Shown here in pieces: positions 55,695 through 64,000 of a stretch of 64,000 nt of DNA. Below the pieces are notes generated by a model. That model saw nothing but the letters and a program-made list of their open reading frames with translations. It was not told the origin of the DNA and did no database searches. This stretch comes from Microbulbifer sediminum. Lineage in GTDB: Bacteria > Pseudomonadota > Gammaproteobacteria > Pseudomonadales > Cellvibrionaceae. How positions within the stretch are numbered: position 1 is the stretch's first letter; every line of letters starts with the position of its first letter. A program made the position numbers and the translations under genes. The DNA lies in NCBI RefSeq assembly GCF_021729035.1, contig NZ_JAJSAP010000006.1, positions 62,001 to 126,000 on the forward strand, written 5' to 3'.

Positions 55695-57548
55695 ATGCTT
55701 AGCTGCCCGAGATCCGGAGACGCGGTGCCGTGGTCACGCCTGCTGAAATCCGGCTGCCGGATATTTATCGGCTCCAATGCCGCTGTCCCCAATGCGCTGG
55801 TAGCGGACCTGATCGAACATAGCCACGGCCTGCACGATATCGAGGTGACTCATATCCTCACGCTGTCGGACAATGTCTGGGCCGAGCCTCGCTATCGCAA
55901 CCTGTTCAAGGTCAACTCGCTGTTTATTGGCGGCGACAAGGTGCGAGATGCCATCGACGAGGGACGTGCCGACTACACTCCCTGTTTCCTGTCCGAGGTG
56001 CCCCAGCTGTTTCGGGAAAACATCCTGCCCCTGGACGTGGCCCTGGTCATGGTCAGCCCGCCGGACGCGCTTGGTTACTGCTCCCTGGGGGTGAGTGTCG
56101 ATGTGGTCTCGGCGGCGGTACGCTTTGCCCGCAGGGTGGTGGCACAGGTCAATCCACGTATGCCGCGCACCAACGGTCACAGTTTTGTGCATATCCAGCA
56201 AATCGATGCCTGGCTGGAACAGGCGGAGGAGCTGCCGGAAATACCGCCACCAGAGCTGGACCAGGTGACCGAGCAGATCGGCCAGTACGTCTCGCTGCTG
56301 GTGGATAACGGGGCCACCCTGCAGCTGGGTATCGGCAGGATCCCCGATGCGGTACTGCGTTACCTGGGTAATCACCGCGACCTGGGGGTGCACAGCGAAA
56401 TGATATCCGACGGTATTATCGACCTGATGCAGAGCGGGGTGATCAATAACCGGAAAAAAACCTTTCACCGCGGTAAGGCCGTAACCACTTTCTGCATGGG
56501 AACCCGGCGCCTGTATGACTTTGTTGACGGTAACCCGCATGTGGAATTCTACCCGGCAGAACATGCCAATTCGCCCACCAGGATTGCCCGCAACGACAAG
56601 ATGGTTTCGATCAATGGAGCCATCGAGGTGGACCTTACCGGGCAGGTGGTATCGGATTCGATCGGGCGCAGGTTTTACAGTGGAATCGGCGGCCAGGTGG
56701 ACTTTATCCGCGGGGCGGCGCTCAGCCGCGGTGGCAAGCCAGTCATAGCGCTGCCCTCAACCACCCGGGACGGCAAGCGTTCCCGTATCGTCACCACCAT
56801 AACCCCGGGCGGCGGGGTGGTGACCTCGCGCGGCCACGTGCACTATATCGTCACCGAGTACGGTATCGCCTCACTGCACGGCAAGAGCATCCGCGAGCGG
56901 GCACTGGAGCTTATCCGCATCGCCCATCCGAGGTTCCGTCGCGAGTTGCTGCAGGAAGTGCGTAAGTTCTACTGGGTTCCGGAGTACCAGGAGCAGGCGC
57001 CCACCTCGGTGCCGGAGCTGGGGCCGGTGGAGTCGAAACGGTTCGTCTTTGGCGGTATTCACTACACATTGCGCCCCCTGAGGCCCGCGGACGAGCGCCG
57101 GTTGCAGGAATTCTTTTATACCCATAACCGCGAAACACTGCTGATGCGTTACAACCATCATGTCACGCAGATGTCCCGGGAAAAATCCTGCAGCCTGGTG
57201 AGTGTGGACCAGCGGCGCGACCTGGCGCTGTGCTTTACCGATCGCCAGGGCCGAGCGGAAGTCATCCAGGGTGTGGGGCGCTACTACTACATTCCCGCGG
57301 ACAACAGCTGCGAGGTGGCCTTTGTGATCAAGGAGAGTCGCCGTGGCAAGGGTATCGCCACGGCGTTACTGCAGGAAATGGAGGCGATCGCCCGCAGCCG
57401 GGGTATCGATCGCATGGTGGCCTTTGTACGCCGGGACAACCACCCGATGCTGGCTGTATTCGAAAATCGCGGGTTTCAGGCGGCGCCCGGCGCCGACCTG
57501 GATGAGGTGACGCTGATACTGGATCTCGGTAACGAAAACCGGGCATAG
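55695..57548 (+). CDS. Acetyl-CoA hydrolase/CoA-transferase fused to a GNAT acetyltransferase
   Basis: The 617-residue protein has two parts. Residues about 10-430 are an acetyl-CoA hydrolase/4-hydroxybutyrate CoA-transferase domain (GIGRIPDAVLRYLGNHRDLGVHSEM, IGGQVDFIRGAALSRGGKPVIALPST, YIVTEYGIASLHGKSIRERA). Residues about 455-610 are a GNAT domain (YTLRPLRPADERRLQEFF, acetyl-CoA loop RRGKGIATALL near 549). Together with the AcuC-like deacetylase and acs downstream, the GNAT part may acetylate a CoA-ligase lysine (inference). The first domain may sense or hydrolyse acyl-CoA. Fused acyl-CoA-binding and GNAT modules also occur in Pat/Pka-type protein acetyltransferases, although those use a different CoA-binding module. 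Confidence 0.85.
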   Translation: MLSCPRSGDAVPWSRLLKSGCRIFIGSNAAVPNALVADLIEHSHGLHDIEVTHILTLSDNVWAEPRYRNLFKVNSLFIGGDKVRDAIDEGRADYTPCFLSEVPQLFRENILPLDVALVMVSPPDALGYCSLGVSVDVVSAAVRFARRVVAQVNPRMPRTNGHSFVHIQQIDAWLEQAEELPEIPPPELDQVTEQIGQYVSLLVDNGATLQLGIGRIPDAVLRYLGNHRDLGVHSEMISDGIIDLMQSGVINNRKKTFHRGKAVTTFCMGTRRLYDFVDGNPHVEFYPAEHANSPTRIARNDKMVSINGAIEVDLTGQVVSDSIGRRFYSGIGGQVDFIRGAALSRGGKPVIALPSTTRDGKRSRIVTTITPGGGVVTSRGHVHYIVTEYGIASLHGKSIRERALELIRIAHPRFRRELLQEVRKFYWVPEYQEQAPTSVPELGPVESKRFVFGGIHYTLRPLRPADERRLQEFFYTHNRETLLMRYNHHVTQMSREKSCSLVSVDQRRDLALCFTDRQGRAEVIQGVGRYYYIPADNSCEVAFVIKESRRGKGIATALLQEMEAIARSRGIDRMVAFVRRDNHPMLAVFENRGFQAAPGADLDEVTLILDLGNENRA

Positions 57549-57599
57549 TTGCAGCGAAACACGGATCGTCCCCCCTTAAACGATCGCCAGGAGCACAGC

Positions 57600-58523
57600 A
57601 TGTCCATCGGATTTTTCTCCCATCCCGCCTGTTCCCTGCACGAGATGGGCGAGGGCCATCCGGAACGGCCCGCGCGCCTGGCTGCGATCCAGGACCAGCT
57701 ATTGAGCAGTGGGCTGGATTTTGTCCTGCGACACTTCGAGGCGCCGGCAGCTACGCGGGCGCAGTTGGAGCTGGTACACGATCCCGCTTACGTGGAGTCC
57801 ATTTTCGCCCGGGCGCCCAGTGAGGGCCGCGAGGTTCTCGATCCGGATACCTCCATGTGCCCGAAATCCCTGGAAGCCGCCTTGCACGCCGCCGGTGCGA
57901 CCGTGGATGCTGTGGACCGGGTAGTGGCCGGCGAAATACCCTCCGCCTTCTGCGCCGTGCGCCCGCCCGGCCACCACGCCGAGCGCGGCCGGGCCATGGG
58001 CTTCTGCCTGTTCAACAACATCGCCATCGCTGCGGCACATGCGCGCCAGCGGCATGGCCTGGAGCGGGTGGCGATCGTTGATTTCGACGTGCACCACGGC
58101 AATGGTACCGAGGACTTCGTTCGTGACGAGGAGGGCTACCTGTTCTGCTCCAGCTTCCAGTATCCCTTTTACCCTTTCTCCGGCACCGGCGACCTGCCGG
58201 CCCATATCGTCAATACGCCGCTGGCGCCGGGCGCGGGCGGGGCGGAACTGCGCCGGGTGGTGGAGGAGCAATGGCTGCCGGCTCTTGAGGCCTTCAGGCC
58301 GCAGATGCTGTTTATTTCCGCCGGCTTCGATGGGCATACCGAGGACGACATGGCGCAGCTGCGTTTTGTGGAGGAGGATTATCGCTGGGTGACCGACCGG
58401 GTGCGGGAGCTGGCAGGGCGTCACGCTGGCGGCCGCATCGTATCGGCACTGGAGGGCGGTTACGCCCTCAACGCCCTGGGCCGCAGTGTGGTCGCCCACC
58501 TGCAGGGACTGATAGGTAACTGA
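57600..58523 (+). CDS. Histone-deacetylase-family amidohydrolase (AcuC/acetylpolyamine-deacetylase-like)
   Basis: This zinc deacetylase of the arginase/HDAC fold (307 residues) has RPPGHHAERGRAMGFCLFNNIAIAA, VDFDVHHGNGTEDF (zinc ligands Asp/His) and SAGFDGHTEDDMAQL. The start at 57600 is behind CGCCAGGAGCAC. It lies 51 bases after the GNAT-fusion gene and about 550 before acs, so Acs deacetylation as by Bacillus AcuC is plausible. The nearby polyamine operon leaves acetylpolyamine hydrolysis open. Confidence 0.88.
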   Translation: MSIGFFSHPACSLHEMGEGHPERPARLAAIQDQLLSSGLDFVLRHFEAPAATRAQLELVHDPAYVESIFARAPSEGREVLDPDTSMCPKSLEAALHAAGATVDAVDRVVAGEIPSAFCAVRPPGHHAERGRAMGFCLFNNIAIAAAHARQRHGLERVAIVDFDVHHGNGTEDFVRDEEGYLFCSSFQYPFYPFSGTGDLPAHIVNTPLAPGAGGAELRRVVEEQWLPALEAFRPQMLFISAGFDGHTEDDMAQLRFVEEDYRWVTDRVRELAGRHAGGRIVSALEGGYALNALGRSVVAHLQGLIGN

Positions 58524-58545
58524 GGCTGTGTATCCCGGGCGGTGA

Positions 58546-58755
58546 TTATTCCTCGCAGATCGCGTCCTGGCTGCAAGTGGGCTCCCGCTTGCCGCCACCG
58601 GATGACCCGATACCGTAGGGGAAACTCTCTTTGGCATTGGTAAAGAACTGCTCGGTGAGCTGCCCGGGCTCTCCCGACAGGGCGTTGTCCGGCGCCACCG
58701 TTCCTGCCTCGCGCTCGCCGCGTCCCTCGTGGGTTCGCAGTAATTTCACAGCCAC
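58546..58755 (-). CDS. Possible small protein, function unknown
   Basis: A 69-residue reverse-strand frame starts at a GTG (58755) with a good GGGAGAG Shine-Dalgarno about 10 bases upstream. The product (VAVKLLRTHEGRGEREAGTV near the start, GIGSSGGGKREPTCSQDAIC near the end) has no recognisable domain. Weak codon evidence; it could be spurious. Confidence 0.3.
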   Translation of the reverse strand: MAVKLLRTHEGRGEREAGTVAPDNALSGEPGQLTEQFFTNAKESFPYGIGSSGGGKREPTCSQDAICEE

Positions 58756-59069
58756 AATGCAAAATCTCTCCCGCCTGTTGGCCGGGAAGAGGTGATCACT
58801 TTTGCCGGGGCCTGTTGCGCCCCCCCCGACCGGTAAGAATGGCACGTAAATCCATGGCGGGCCCGGCATTCATGCAACCCGGCGGGTTAACATGGATAGA
58901 GAGACTGCTTGACAGCGTTGTCACCTGCCCTTGGGCAGTGTTATAAGTCATTGGGATAGTCGCCACTCAGCCAAAGTGCATGCTGTTGCCGGCGGTTGCG
59001 CTACCCTCTGGGTATATGTCAACCACAGGGTTCGCCTACAGCCCGATAATTCTAATAAGGGAGAAAACG
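58756..59069. other. Upstream region of acs
   Basis: About 310 bases with no gene. An inverted repeat CTGCCC-TT-GGGCAG at 58925-58938 could be an operator. I found no confident -35/-10 pair, so acs may use an alternative sigma factor or activator. Confidence 0.4.
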
Positions 59070-61007
59070 ATGTCCGAAGTTCACACCCATCCCGTGCCCG
59101 CAGAGTTTGCCGCCAAGGCGCATATCCGCGCGGAGGACTACCAGACAATGTACCGGGAATCGGTGGAAAACCCGGAGGCCTTCTGGTCCCGGCAGGCCAG
59201 GGATTTCCTGCACTGGGAAAAGCCGTTCACGAAAGTTGTGGAAGAGGATCTGGGCAAGGGCCAGGCCGTCTGGTTTGCCGATGGCGAGCTGAATGTAACC
59301 GTCAACTGTATCGATCGCCACCTGCCCGCACGCGCGGAACAAACGGCCATCATCTGGGAGGGCGATGATCCCGCCGACAGCAAGCACATCACCTACCGGG
59401 AGCTGTACGAGCAGGTCTGTCGCCTGGCCAACCTGCTGAAGACACGCGGTGTGAACAAGGGGGACCGGGTATGCATCTACATGCCGATGATTCCCGAGGC
59501 CGCCTATGCCATGTTGGCCTGTGCCCGCATCGGCGCTGTGCACTCGGTGGTATTTGGTGGCTTCTCCCCGGATTCGCTCAAGGACCGCATCCTGGACAGC
59601 GACTGCCGCCTGGTGATTACCGCCGACGAGGGGGTGCGCGGTGGTCGCAAGATCCCACTCAAGGCCAATGTGGACCTGGCCCTGGCCAGCTGCCCGGATG
59701 TCCACACTGCCATCGTGGTCAAGCGTACCGGTGCCAATGTGGAGTGGGACAGCAAGCGCGATATCTGGTACGGGGAATCGGTGGCAGAGCAGGATACCCA
59801 TTGCGAACCGGAGACCATGAACGCCGAGGACCCGCTGTTTATCCTCTACACCTCGGGTTCCACCGGCAAACCGAAAGGTGTGCTGCACACCACCGCCGGC
59901 TACCTGCTGATGGCCACCATGACCTTCAAGTACACCTTCGATTACAAAGAGGGTGAGGTCTTCTGGTGTACCGCGGACGTGGGCTGGATTACCGGCCACA
60001 GCTATATCGTCTACGGCCCACTGGCAGCCGGTGCCATTACCCTGATGTTTGAGGGCGTCCCCACCTACCCGGATGCCTCCCGCTGCTGGGAAGTGGTGGA
60101 CAAGCATAAGGTCAATACTTTCTATACCGCCCCCACTGCCATTCGCGCATTGATGGGTGCCGGGGATGAATTCGTCACAAAGACCGACCGCGGCTCGCTC
60201 AAGCTGCTGGGTACGGTGGGTGAGCCCATCAACCCGGAGGCCTGGCAGTGGTATTACGACGTTGTGGGTGATAAACGCTGTCCCATCGTGGATACCTGGT
60301 GGCAGACCGAGACCGGTGCCCACCTGATTACGCCGCTGCCGGGCGCCATGGATATGAAGCCGGGGTCTGCCACCAGGCCATTCTTCGGTGTGCAGCCGGC
60401 ACTGCTGGATGAGCAGGGCCAGGAAATCGAGGGCGAGGGCGAGGGCGCGCTGGTGATGAAGGCCAGCTGGCCCAGCATGATCCGCTCGGTGTTCGGCGAC
60501 CACCAGCGTATGATCGACACCTATTTTTCCACCTTCCCCGGTTATTACTTTACCGGTGACGGCGCGCGCCGCGATGCCGATGGTGATTACTGGATTACAG
60601 GCCGCATTGACGATGTCCTTAATGTTTCGGGCCACCGCCTGGGGACCGCGGAGATCGAGAGTGCCATTGTCCTGCACGACGACACGGCGGAGGCCGCTGT
60701 AGTGGGCTACCCGCACGATATCAAGGGGCAGGGCATCTACGCCTATGTCACCCTGAAAGCGGGTCACGAGCCCTCCGACGCACTCAAGCAGGAGCTTATC
60801 GACCTGTGTGTGAAGGAAATCGGCCCCATTGCCAAGCCGGATGTCATCCAGTGGGCCCCGAGCCTGCCCAAAACCCGCTCCGGCAAGATCATGCGTCGCA
60901 TCCTGCGCAAGATCGCCGGCAACGAGCTGGACTCGCTGGGGGATACCTCCACCCTGGCGGACCCCTCGGTGGTGGAGGAGTTGATCGAGCAGCGGGCCAA
61001 TCGCTGA
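59070..61007 (+). CDS. acs: Acetyl-CoA synthetase (AMP-forming)
   Basis: Acs activates acetate to acetyl-CoA via acetyl-AMP. The 645-residue enzyme has the adenylation motif [51 protein letters not shown] and the C-terminal [17 protein letters not shown]. Lys606 in the last block is the residue acetylated in Acs enzymes to switch them off. The ATG at 59070 follows AAGGGAG; an in-frame start at 58980 lacks support. It is followed by a strong terminator. Confidence 0.96.
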   Translation: MSEVHTHPVPAEFAAKAHIRAEDYQTMYRESVENPEAFWSRQARDFLHWEKPFTKVVEEDLGKGQAVWFADGELNVTVNCIDRHLPARAEQTAIIWEGDDPADSKHITYRELYEQVCRLANLLKTRGVNKGDRVCIYMPMIPEAAYAMLACARIGAVHSVVFGGFSPDSLKDRILDSDCRLVITADEGVRGGRKIPLKANVDLALASCPDVHTAIVVKRTGANVEWDSKRDIWYGESVAEQDTHCEPETMNAEDPLFILYTSGSTGKPKGVLHTTAGYLLMATMTFKYTFDYKEGEVFWCTADVGWITGHSYIVYGPLAAGAITLMFEGVPTYPDASRCWEVVDKHKVNTFYTAPTAIRALMGAGDEFVTKTDRGSLKLLGTVGEPINPEAWQWYYDVVGDKRCPIVDTWWQTETGAHLITPLPGAMDMKPGSATRPFFGVQPALLDEQGQEIEGEGEGALVMKASWPSMIRSVFGDHQRMIDTYFSTFPGYYFTGDGARRDADGDYWITGRIDDVLNVSGHRLGTAEIESAIVLHDDTAEAAVVGYPHDIKGQGIYAYVTLKAGHEPSDALKQELIDLCVKEIGPIAKPDVIQWAPSLPKTRSGKIMRRILRKIAGNELDSLGDTSTLADPSVVEELIEQRANR

Positions 61008-61047
61008 TTGCCCAAAACACTGTTACCGGCATTGTTCCGGCTTCGAT

Positions 61048-61078
61048 AAGCGAGCCCCTGGCGGGTTCGCTTTTTTTT
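61048..61078 (+). terminator. Rho-independent terminator after acs
   Basis: AAGCGAGCCC (61048-61057) pairs with GGGTTCGCTT (61063-61072) with one wobble, a five-base loop and eight Ts (61071-61078). Confidence 0.9.
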
Positions 61079-61243
61079 GGGGGCGGGGGAGAGTCCCGGC
61101 CAGATGCACATGGCTCGCCGGCGCCAGTGCCGCTCTCCCCACTGCCCCGGGATTTCGATATAAACTGCCCTGAATATAAAAATGAACGTCGCCGTTGTGC
61201 CCGGGAACGGGGTCGGCTTGCAGCAAAGTCCCAGGGGGGGAAG

Positions 61244-61612
61244 GTGAAGATTGATTATTCTACTTACTCGAGGGATGAGCTTGAGGAAGCTTATCGCTCA
61301 ATTAACGTGAGTGAATACCCGGAGCGTTTTGCAGAAATCAAGAAATGGATCGACATCCGGGATGCGGAGCCGCAGCCGAATCCCAATCCAGCGCTCAGGA
61401 TCGAGGGGAATACCAGGCACGTCTGTGTAAAGTGCGGGCATGAAAACTATGATATCGGGGAGTTTCACGCGGCCGGTAGCTGGTTCGCCAAACTGTTCGA
61501 CATCCAGTCATCCAGGTTTACTACGGTATCCTGCCGGCGATGTAATTACACCGAGGTGTATCGCTGTCCGAAAGACCGTATTTCCGATGTGCTCGACTAC
61601 TTCGTAGGTTAG
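61244..61612 (+). CDS. Small zinc-ribbon protein
   Basis: The 122-residue protein has a charged N-terminal helix region (VKIDYSTYSRDELEEAYRSI) and a C-terminal zinc ribbon with CVKCGHENYDIGEF ... SCRRCNYTEVYRC. The spacing and the AGSWFAKLFDIQSSRF segment match DUF2072-type nucleic-acid-binding zinc ribbons. The GTG at 61244 is preceded by a long G-run that serves as RBS; the frame is open far upstream, into acs, but that part is not coding. Function unknown. Confidence 0.75.
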   Translation: MKIDYSTYSRDELEEAYRSINVSEYPERFAEIKKWIDIRDAEPQPNPNPALRIEGNTRHVCVKCGHENYDIGEFHAAGSWFAKLFDIQSSRFTTVSCRRCNYTEVYRCPKDRISDVLDYFVG

Positions 61613-61833
61613 CGTCCGCTTCGTATTTTCGTCAGCTGGAATGACTGTGGTTAACTCCATATTCGGCGCACTTCGCATGTAGGCCGGTTGTATCCTGCTA
61701 TTTTCCCAACTGAAAGCCGCTCAGCCACCCGCTACCCCGTTTGTTGGTATGCATATGGCAGGCTGTTTATTATTGGGGAAACAGCACTCCACATAAATGA
61801 CCGGTCCGCGGCGGCTGGGCTCTGGAGAATAAA

Positions 61834-62265
61834 TTGGTGGACCGTATGAATGCCCTGAACCAGCAGCAATACCTTTGTGAGCACTATCGTTTTAATGCCG
61901 AGCAACGCCTGAAGGCCTTCAACTTTTTTGTCGTGCTGTCGATTTTTGCCGAGGGTGGCATTTTTACCGCGGTTGAGAAAGGCTTCCACCCACTTATCCT
62001 GACCCTGCTGGGCGGCTTTGTACTGATCCTCTGCTGTGTATTCTGGCTTGTTGATACCCGGAGCAGGCAACTACTTGCCCTGGCCAAGCCGGGGCTGAAA
62101 CTGGTGGAGCAGGAGCTGCCGCCGGCGGCCAGGATCTTTACCCGGGATAGTGAGGAACGGGGTCCACTGGTGCGGTTCACCTTTGCAATACGCGCGTTGC
62201 TGGCCGCGCAGTTTATTTTCGGCGCCGGAGTGGCCATATACGGTCTCTGGCAGTGGCTGGTGTAA
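61834..62265 (+). CDS. Small membrane protein with two or three membrane segments, function unknown
   Basis: The 143-residue protein has two hydrophobic helices close together (about 26-45, FNFFVVLSIFAEGGIF, and 50-70, LILTLLGGFVLILCCVFWLV) and a third near the C-terminus (LLAAQFIFGAGVAIYGLWQWLV). GGAG at 61824-61827 favours the TTG at 61834 or GTG at 61837 over the ATG at 61846. No family recognised. The 61613-61833 region upstream holds no gene. Confidence 0.6.
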   Translation: MVDRMNALNQQQYLCEHYRFNAEQRLKAFNFFVVLSIFAEGGIFTAVEKGFHPLILTLLGGFVLILCCVFWLVDTRSRQLLALAKPGLKLVEQELPPAARIFTRDSEERGPLVRFTFAIRALLAAQFIFGAGVAIYGLWQWLV

Positions 62266-62281
62266 ATCGGGGGGAATCACC

Positions 62282-62872
62282 TTGAATCCGGATGGCTTTC
62301 ACTCCCGGCTGCCCACATTGCACGGGGACGGTGTGCGTTTGCGCTGGCTGAAACCCGCCGATCTTCCCGCGCTGCAGCGGCTCTTTGGGAACCCCGAGGT
62401 AGTGCGATTTATGGCGCTGTCGCAACTGGAGACGCGCGCGGATACCGAGCAATTCCTGGAATCCATAGTTGAGGGGTTTCTCGAGGGAAGCCTGTACCAG
62501 TGGGGGCTGGATGTGGAAGGGCAGCTTGTGGGGACCTGCACCCTGGCGGCTATAGATCGCGCCAACGGGCATGGGGAAATCGGCTTTGCCCTGGCGCGCG
62601 CCTACCGCGGGCAGGGGATTATGGCTCGCGCGGTTAGGGCCCTGCTTGAGTTCGCCTTTGGGCCGCTTGGGATGCATCGCGTCGAGGCCGACGTGGATCC
62701 CCGCAATACCGCCTCGATCCGCCTGCTGGAAAGGCAGGGATTCACGCGCGAGGGCCTTCTGCGGGAACGCTACCGGGAGGAGGGTGGCTTTCAGGATGCC
62801 CTGATCTATGGCCTGCTGCGGCGGGATTGGATGCCCCTTTCCCCCCGGGCAGGCAGGATTGGCGAAGGGTGA
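62282..62872 (+). CDS. GNAT family N-acetyltransferase (RimJ-like)
   Basis: The 196-residue protein fits the RimJ/RimL-type GNAT fold: VRLRWLKPADLPALQRLF, EIGFALARAYRGQGIMARAVRALLEFAFG (acetyl-CoA loop RGQGIM) and VDPRNTASIRLLERQGFTREG. The start is a TTG at 62282 behind a G-rich RBS (GGGGGGAATCACC). It may acetylate ribosomal protein N-termini or a small-molecule amine. No clear operon partner. Confidence 0.85.
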   Translation: MNPDGFHSRLPTLHGDGVRLRWLKPADLPALQRLFGNPEVVRFMALSQLETRADTEQFLESIVEGFLEGSLYQWGLDVEGQLVGTCTLAAIDRANGHGEIGFALARAYRGQGIMARAVRALLEFAFGPLGMHRVEADVDPRNTASIRLLERQGFTREGLLRERYREEGGFQDALIYGLLRRDWMPLSPRAGRIGEG

Positions 62873-63044
62873 ATGTCGTCGCTTTCACTCCCGTGGCCAC
62901 CGTGCGTCATTCAGCTTCCTCCCGGGCCGCCATTTGATCCGGTTCTCCCGTGATACCTCCCATTCTCTCCGGGACTCATTGGCTACACTTCGGTCGTGTC
63001 ACCCGGTATGTGTGGCTGATCTTCCCAACCCGAGGAGTCTCTCA

Positions 63045-63422
63045 GTGCTCGATCACGTTGGCATGCATGTGCACAGTTATGAACGCAGCAAGGAGTTTTT
63101 CCGCCTGGCCCTGGCCCCCCTGGATTACGAGCTGATTCTGGAGTATTCCGGCTGGGCCGGCTTCGGCTGGGCCGACCGGCCCAGCCTGTGGATCAGGGGG
63201 GGTACCAGCGTAACCCCGGCATTGCACCTGGCTTTCCGGGCGGAAGATCGCGACACTGTACGGGAGTTTCATCGCGTAGCGTTGCAGGCGGGTGGCAAGG
63301 ACAATGGTGAGCCCGGTCTGCGGCCGGAATACCATGCGGACTATTACGCGGCTTACGTGCTCGACCCGGATGGAAATAACGTCGAAGTCGTGTGTCACCT
63401 GCCGGAGCTGGCCGAACCCTGA
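63045..63422 (+). CDS. VOC superfamily (glyoxalase-fold) protein
   Basis: The 125-residue single-domain protein begins MLDHVGMHVHSYERSKEFF and ends in the VOC signature YVLDPDGNNVEVVCH, whose Glu is a metal ligand together with the early His. Compact VOC proteins include glyoxalases and fosfomycin-resistance-like enzymes; I cannot assign a substrate. The GTG at 63045 follows CGAGGAG. Confidence 0.85.
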   Translation: MLDHVGMHVHSYERSKEFFRLALAPLDYELILEYSGWAGFGWADRPSLWIRGGTSVTPALHLAFRAEDRDTVREFHRVALQAGGKDNGEPGLRPEYHADYYAAYVLDPDGNNVEVVCHLPELAEP

Positions 63423-63549
63423 AACGCCTACCCTGCAGGCGTCCAGGTCACACGCAATCCCCGGGGCCGGGTGGCCCTATCCGGGCAGCTCCCCTCCTTT
63501 TCCGGTATGCTGGCCGGGACTTACAGTAATAATAAATATCCAGCTACAT

Positions 63550-64000
63550 ATGCATGATGTCTTTGTTACCGGCAGTGGCAGCTTCCTGCCGGGGACTCCG
63601 GTGGATAACCGGGAAATGGAAGGGCGGATTGGCCTGCTCGGGCCTCACAGCCGGCGTCTGAAAGCTGCCACCCTGCGCCAGAATGGGATTCAATCGCGGC
63701 ACTATGCAATAGACGCGGGTGGAAACCACCTCTTTACCAATGCGGCAATGGCTGCGCGGGCCGTCGAAGCCGCATGCGACCGGGCGCGGGTGGACTGTAA
63801 CAGCCTGGATTATCTCGCCGCCAGCACTACCCAGGGTGACATGTTGGTGCCCGGCCACGCCAGCGCCGTCCATGGGGAATTGGGGCGGGGGCAGCTCGAA
63901 CTGGGCTCCTTCCAGAGTGTTTGCGGCAGCAGCATGATGGCGATCAAGTCCGCCTACCTGAACCTCAGGGCCGGGGAGCACCGGTGCGCCGCCGCCTGTG
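63550..64000 (+). CDS. Beta-ketoacyl-ACP synthase III-like (FabH family), 5' part
   Basis: 150 codons are visible to the window end. The N-terminal thiolase-like half (VFVTGSGSFLPGTPVDN, DYLAASTTQGDMLVPGHASAVHGEL) contains the nucleophile Cys in FQSVCGSSMMAIKSA. The long early insert with RLKAATLRQNGIQSRHYAID (His-Tyr near residue 51) resembles FabH homologues that work outside core fatty-acid synthesis, for example in secondary or polyketide-like pathways. The His/Asn residues lie beyond the window. The RBS is weak. Confidence 0.8.
   Translation, partial: MHDVFVTGSGSFLPGTPVDNREMEGRIGLLGPHSRRLKAATLRQNGIQSRHYAIDAGGNHLFTNAAMAARAVEAACDRARVDCNSLDYLAASTTQGDMLVPGHASAVHGELGRGQLELGSFQSVCGSSMMAIKSAYLNLRAGEHRCAAAC

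Noticed and set aside
59052-60767. Long reverse-strand open frame (571 codons) over acs
   Set aside because: It is fully antisense to a well-motifed acs, has a composition set by third-position GC, and no recognisable domain.

Overview
The window reads as chromosomal DNA of a high-GC gammaproteobacterium, probably of the Cellvibrionales/Microbulbifer type or a close relative. The assignment rests on gene order and protein style, not on a search. The backbone rsgA-orn-queG-nnr-tsaE-ami-mutL-miaA-hfq-hflX-hflK-hflC-hisZ-purA ... tRNA-Leu-rnr-rlmB ... rpsF-rpsR-rplI-dnaB is classic gammaproteobacterial synteny. No phage, transposase, CRISPR array or rRNA operon was seen.

Layout. 1-15.8 kb is housekeeping: ribosome assembly GTPase, oligoribonuclease, tRNA modification, NADHX repair, cell-wall amidase, MutL with a nuclease motif, Hfq, HflXKC, HisZ, PurA. 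16.0-26.0 kb is accessory: a HlyIII-like membrane protein, a MltB-type transglycosylase, an AspA/AstE-type zinc hydrolase, a coupled amidoligase / class I glutamine amidotransferase / YqaA-type membrane protein unit, and a roughly 1,470-residue membrane protein with a Cache-like periplasmic region and a degenerate NTPase/winged-helix-like C-terminus. 26.2-33.1 kb returns to core genes: ppc, two tandem tRNA-Leu(CAG), rnr, rlmB.

33.3-41.7 kb holds the most striking item. Two paralogous four-gene cassettes lie in the same orientation: ECF sigma factor, membrane anti-sigma factor, secreted Ala/Glu-rich helical protein, and TPR plus outer-membrane beta-barrel protein. Each is preceded by the same promoter-like pair (GGAACC, 16 bases, CGTGTAA). 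They are separated by a reverse-strand 2OG-Fe(II) oxygenase and together interrupt the usual rlmB-rpsF junction. I know of no described system with this composition. It looks like an autoregulated envelope or secretion module that has been duplicated.

42.8-46.6 kb is the rpsF-rpsR-(membrane protein)-rplI-dnaB block. 47.4-52.8 kb on the reverse strand is a polyamine operon (speA, carboxy(nor)spermidine dehydrogenase, nspC, speB) that would take arginine to spermidine without S-adenosylmethionine. It is flanked by two related small envelope proteins (DUF6515-like). 54.3-55.5 kb is panC-panD. 55.7-61.0 kb places an acyl-CoA hydrolase/transferase-GNAT fusion, an AcuC-like deacetylase and acs side by side, which suggests reversible lysine acetylation of acetyl-CoA synthetase. 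The end of the window carries a zinc-ribbon protein, a small membrane protein, a GNAT, a VOC-fold protein and the start of a FabH-like ketosynthase.

Limits: family assignments come from motif recognition only. Start codons are judged by RBS and alignment sense, and promoters and terminators by eye.
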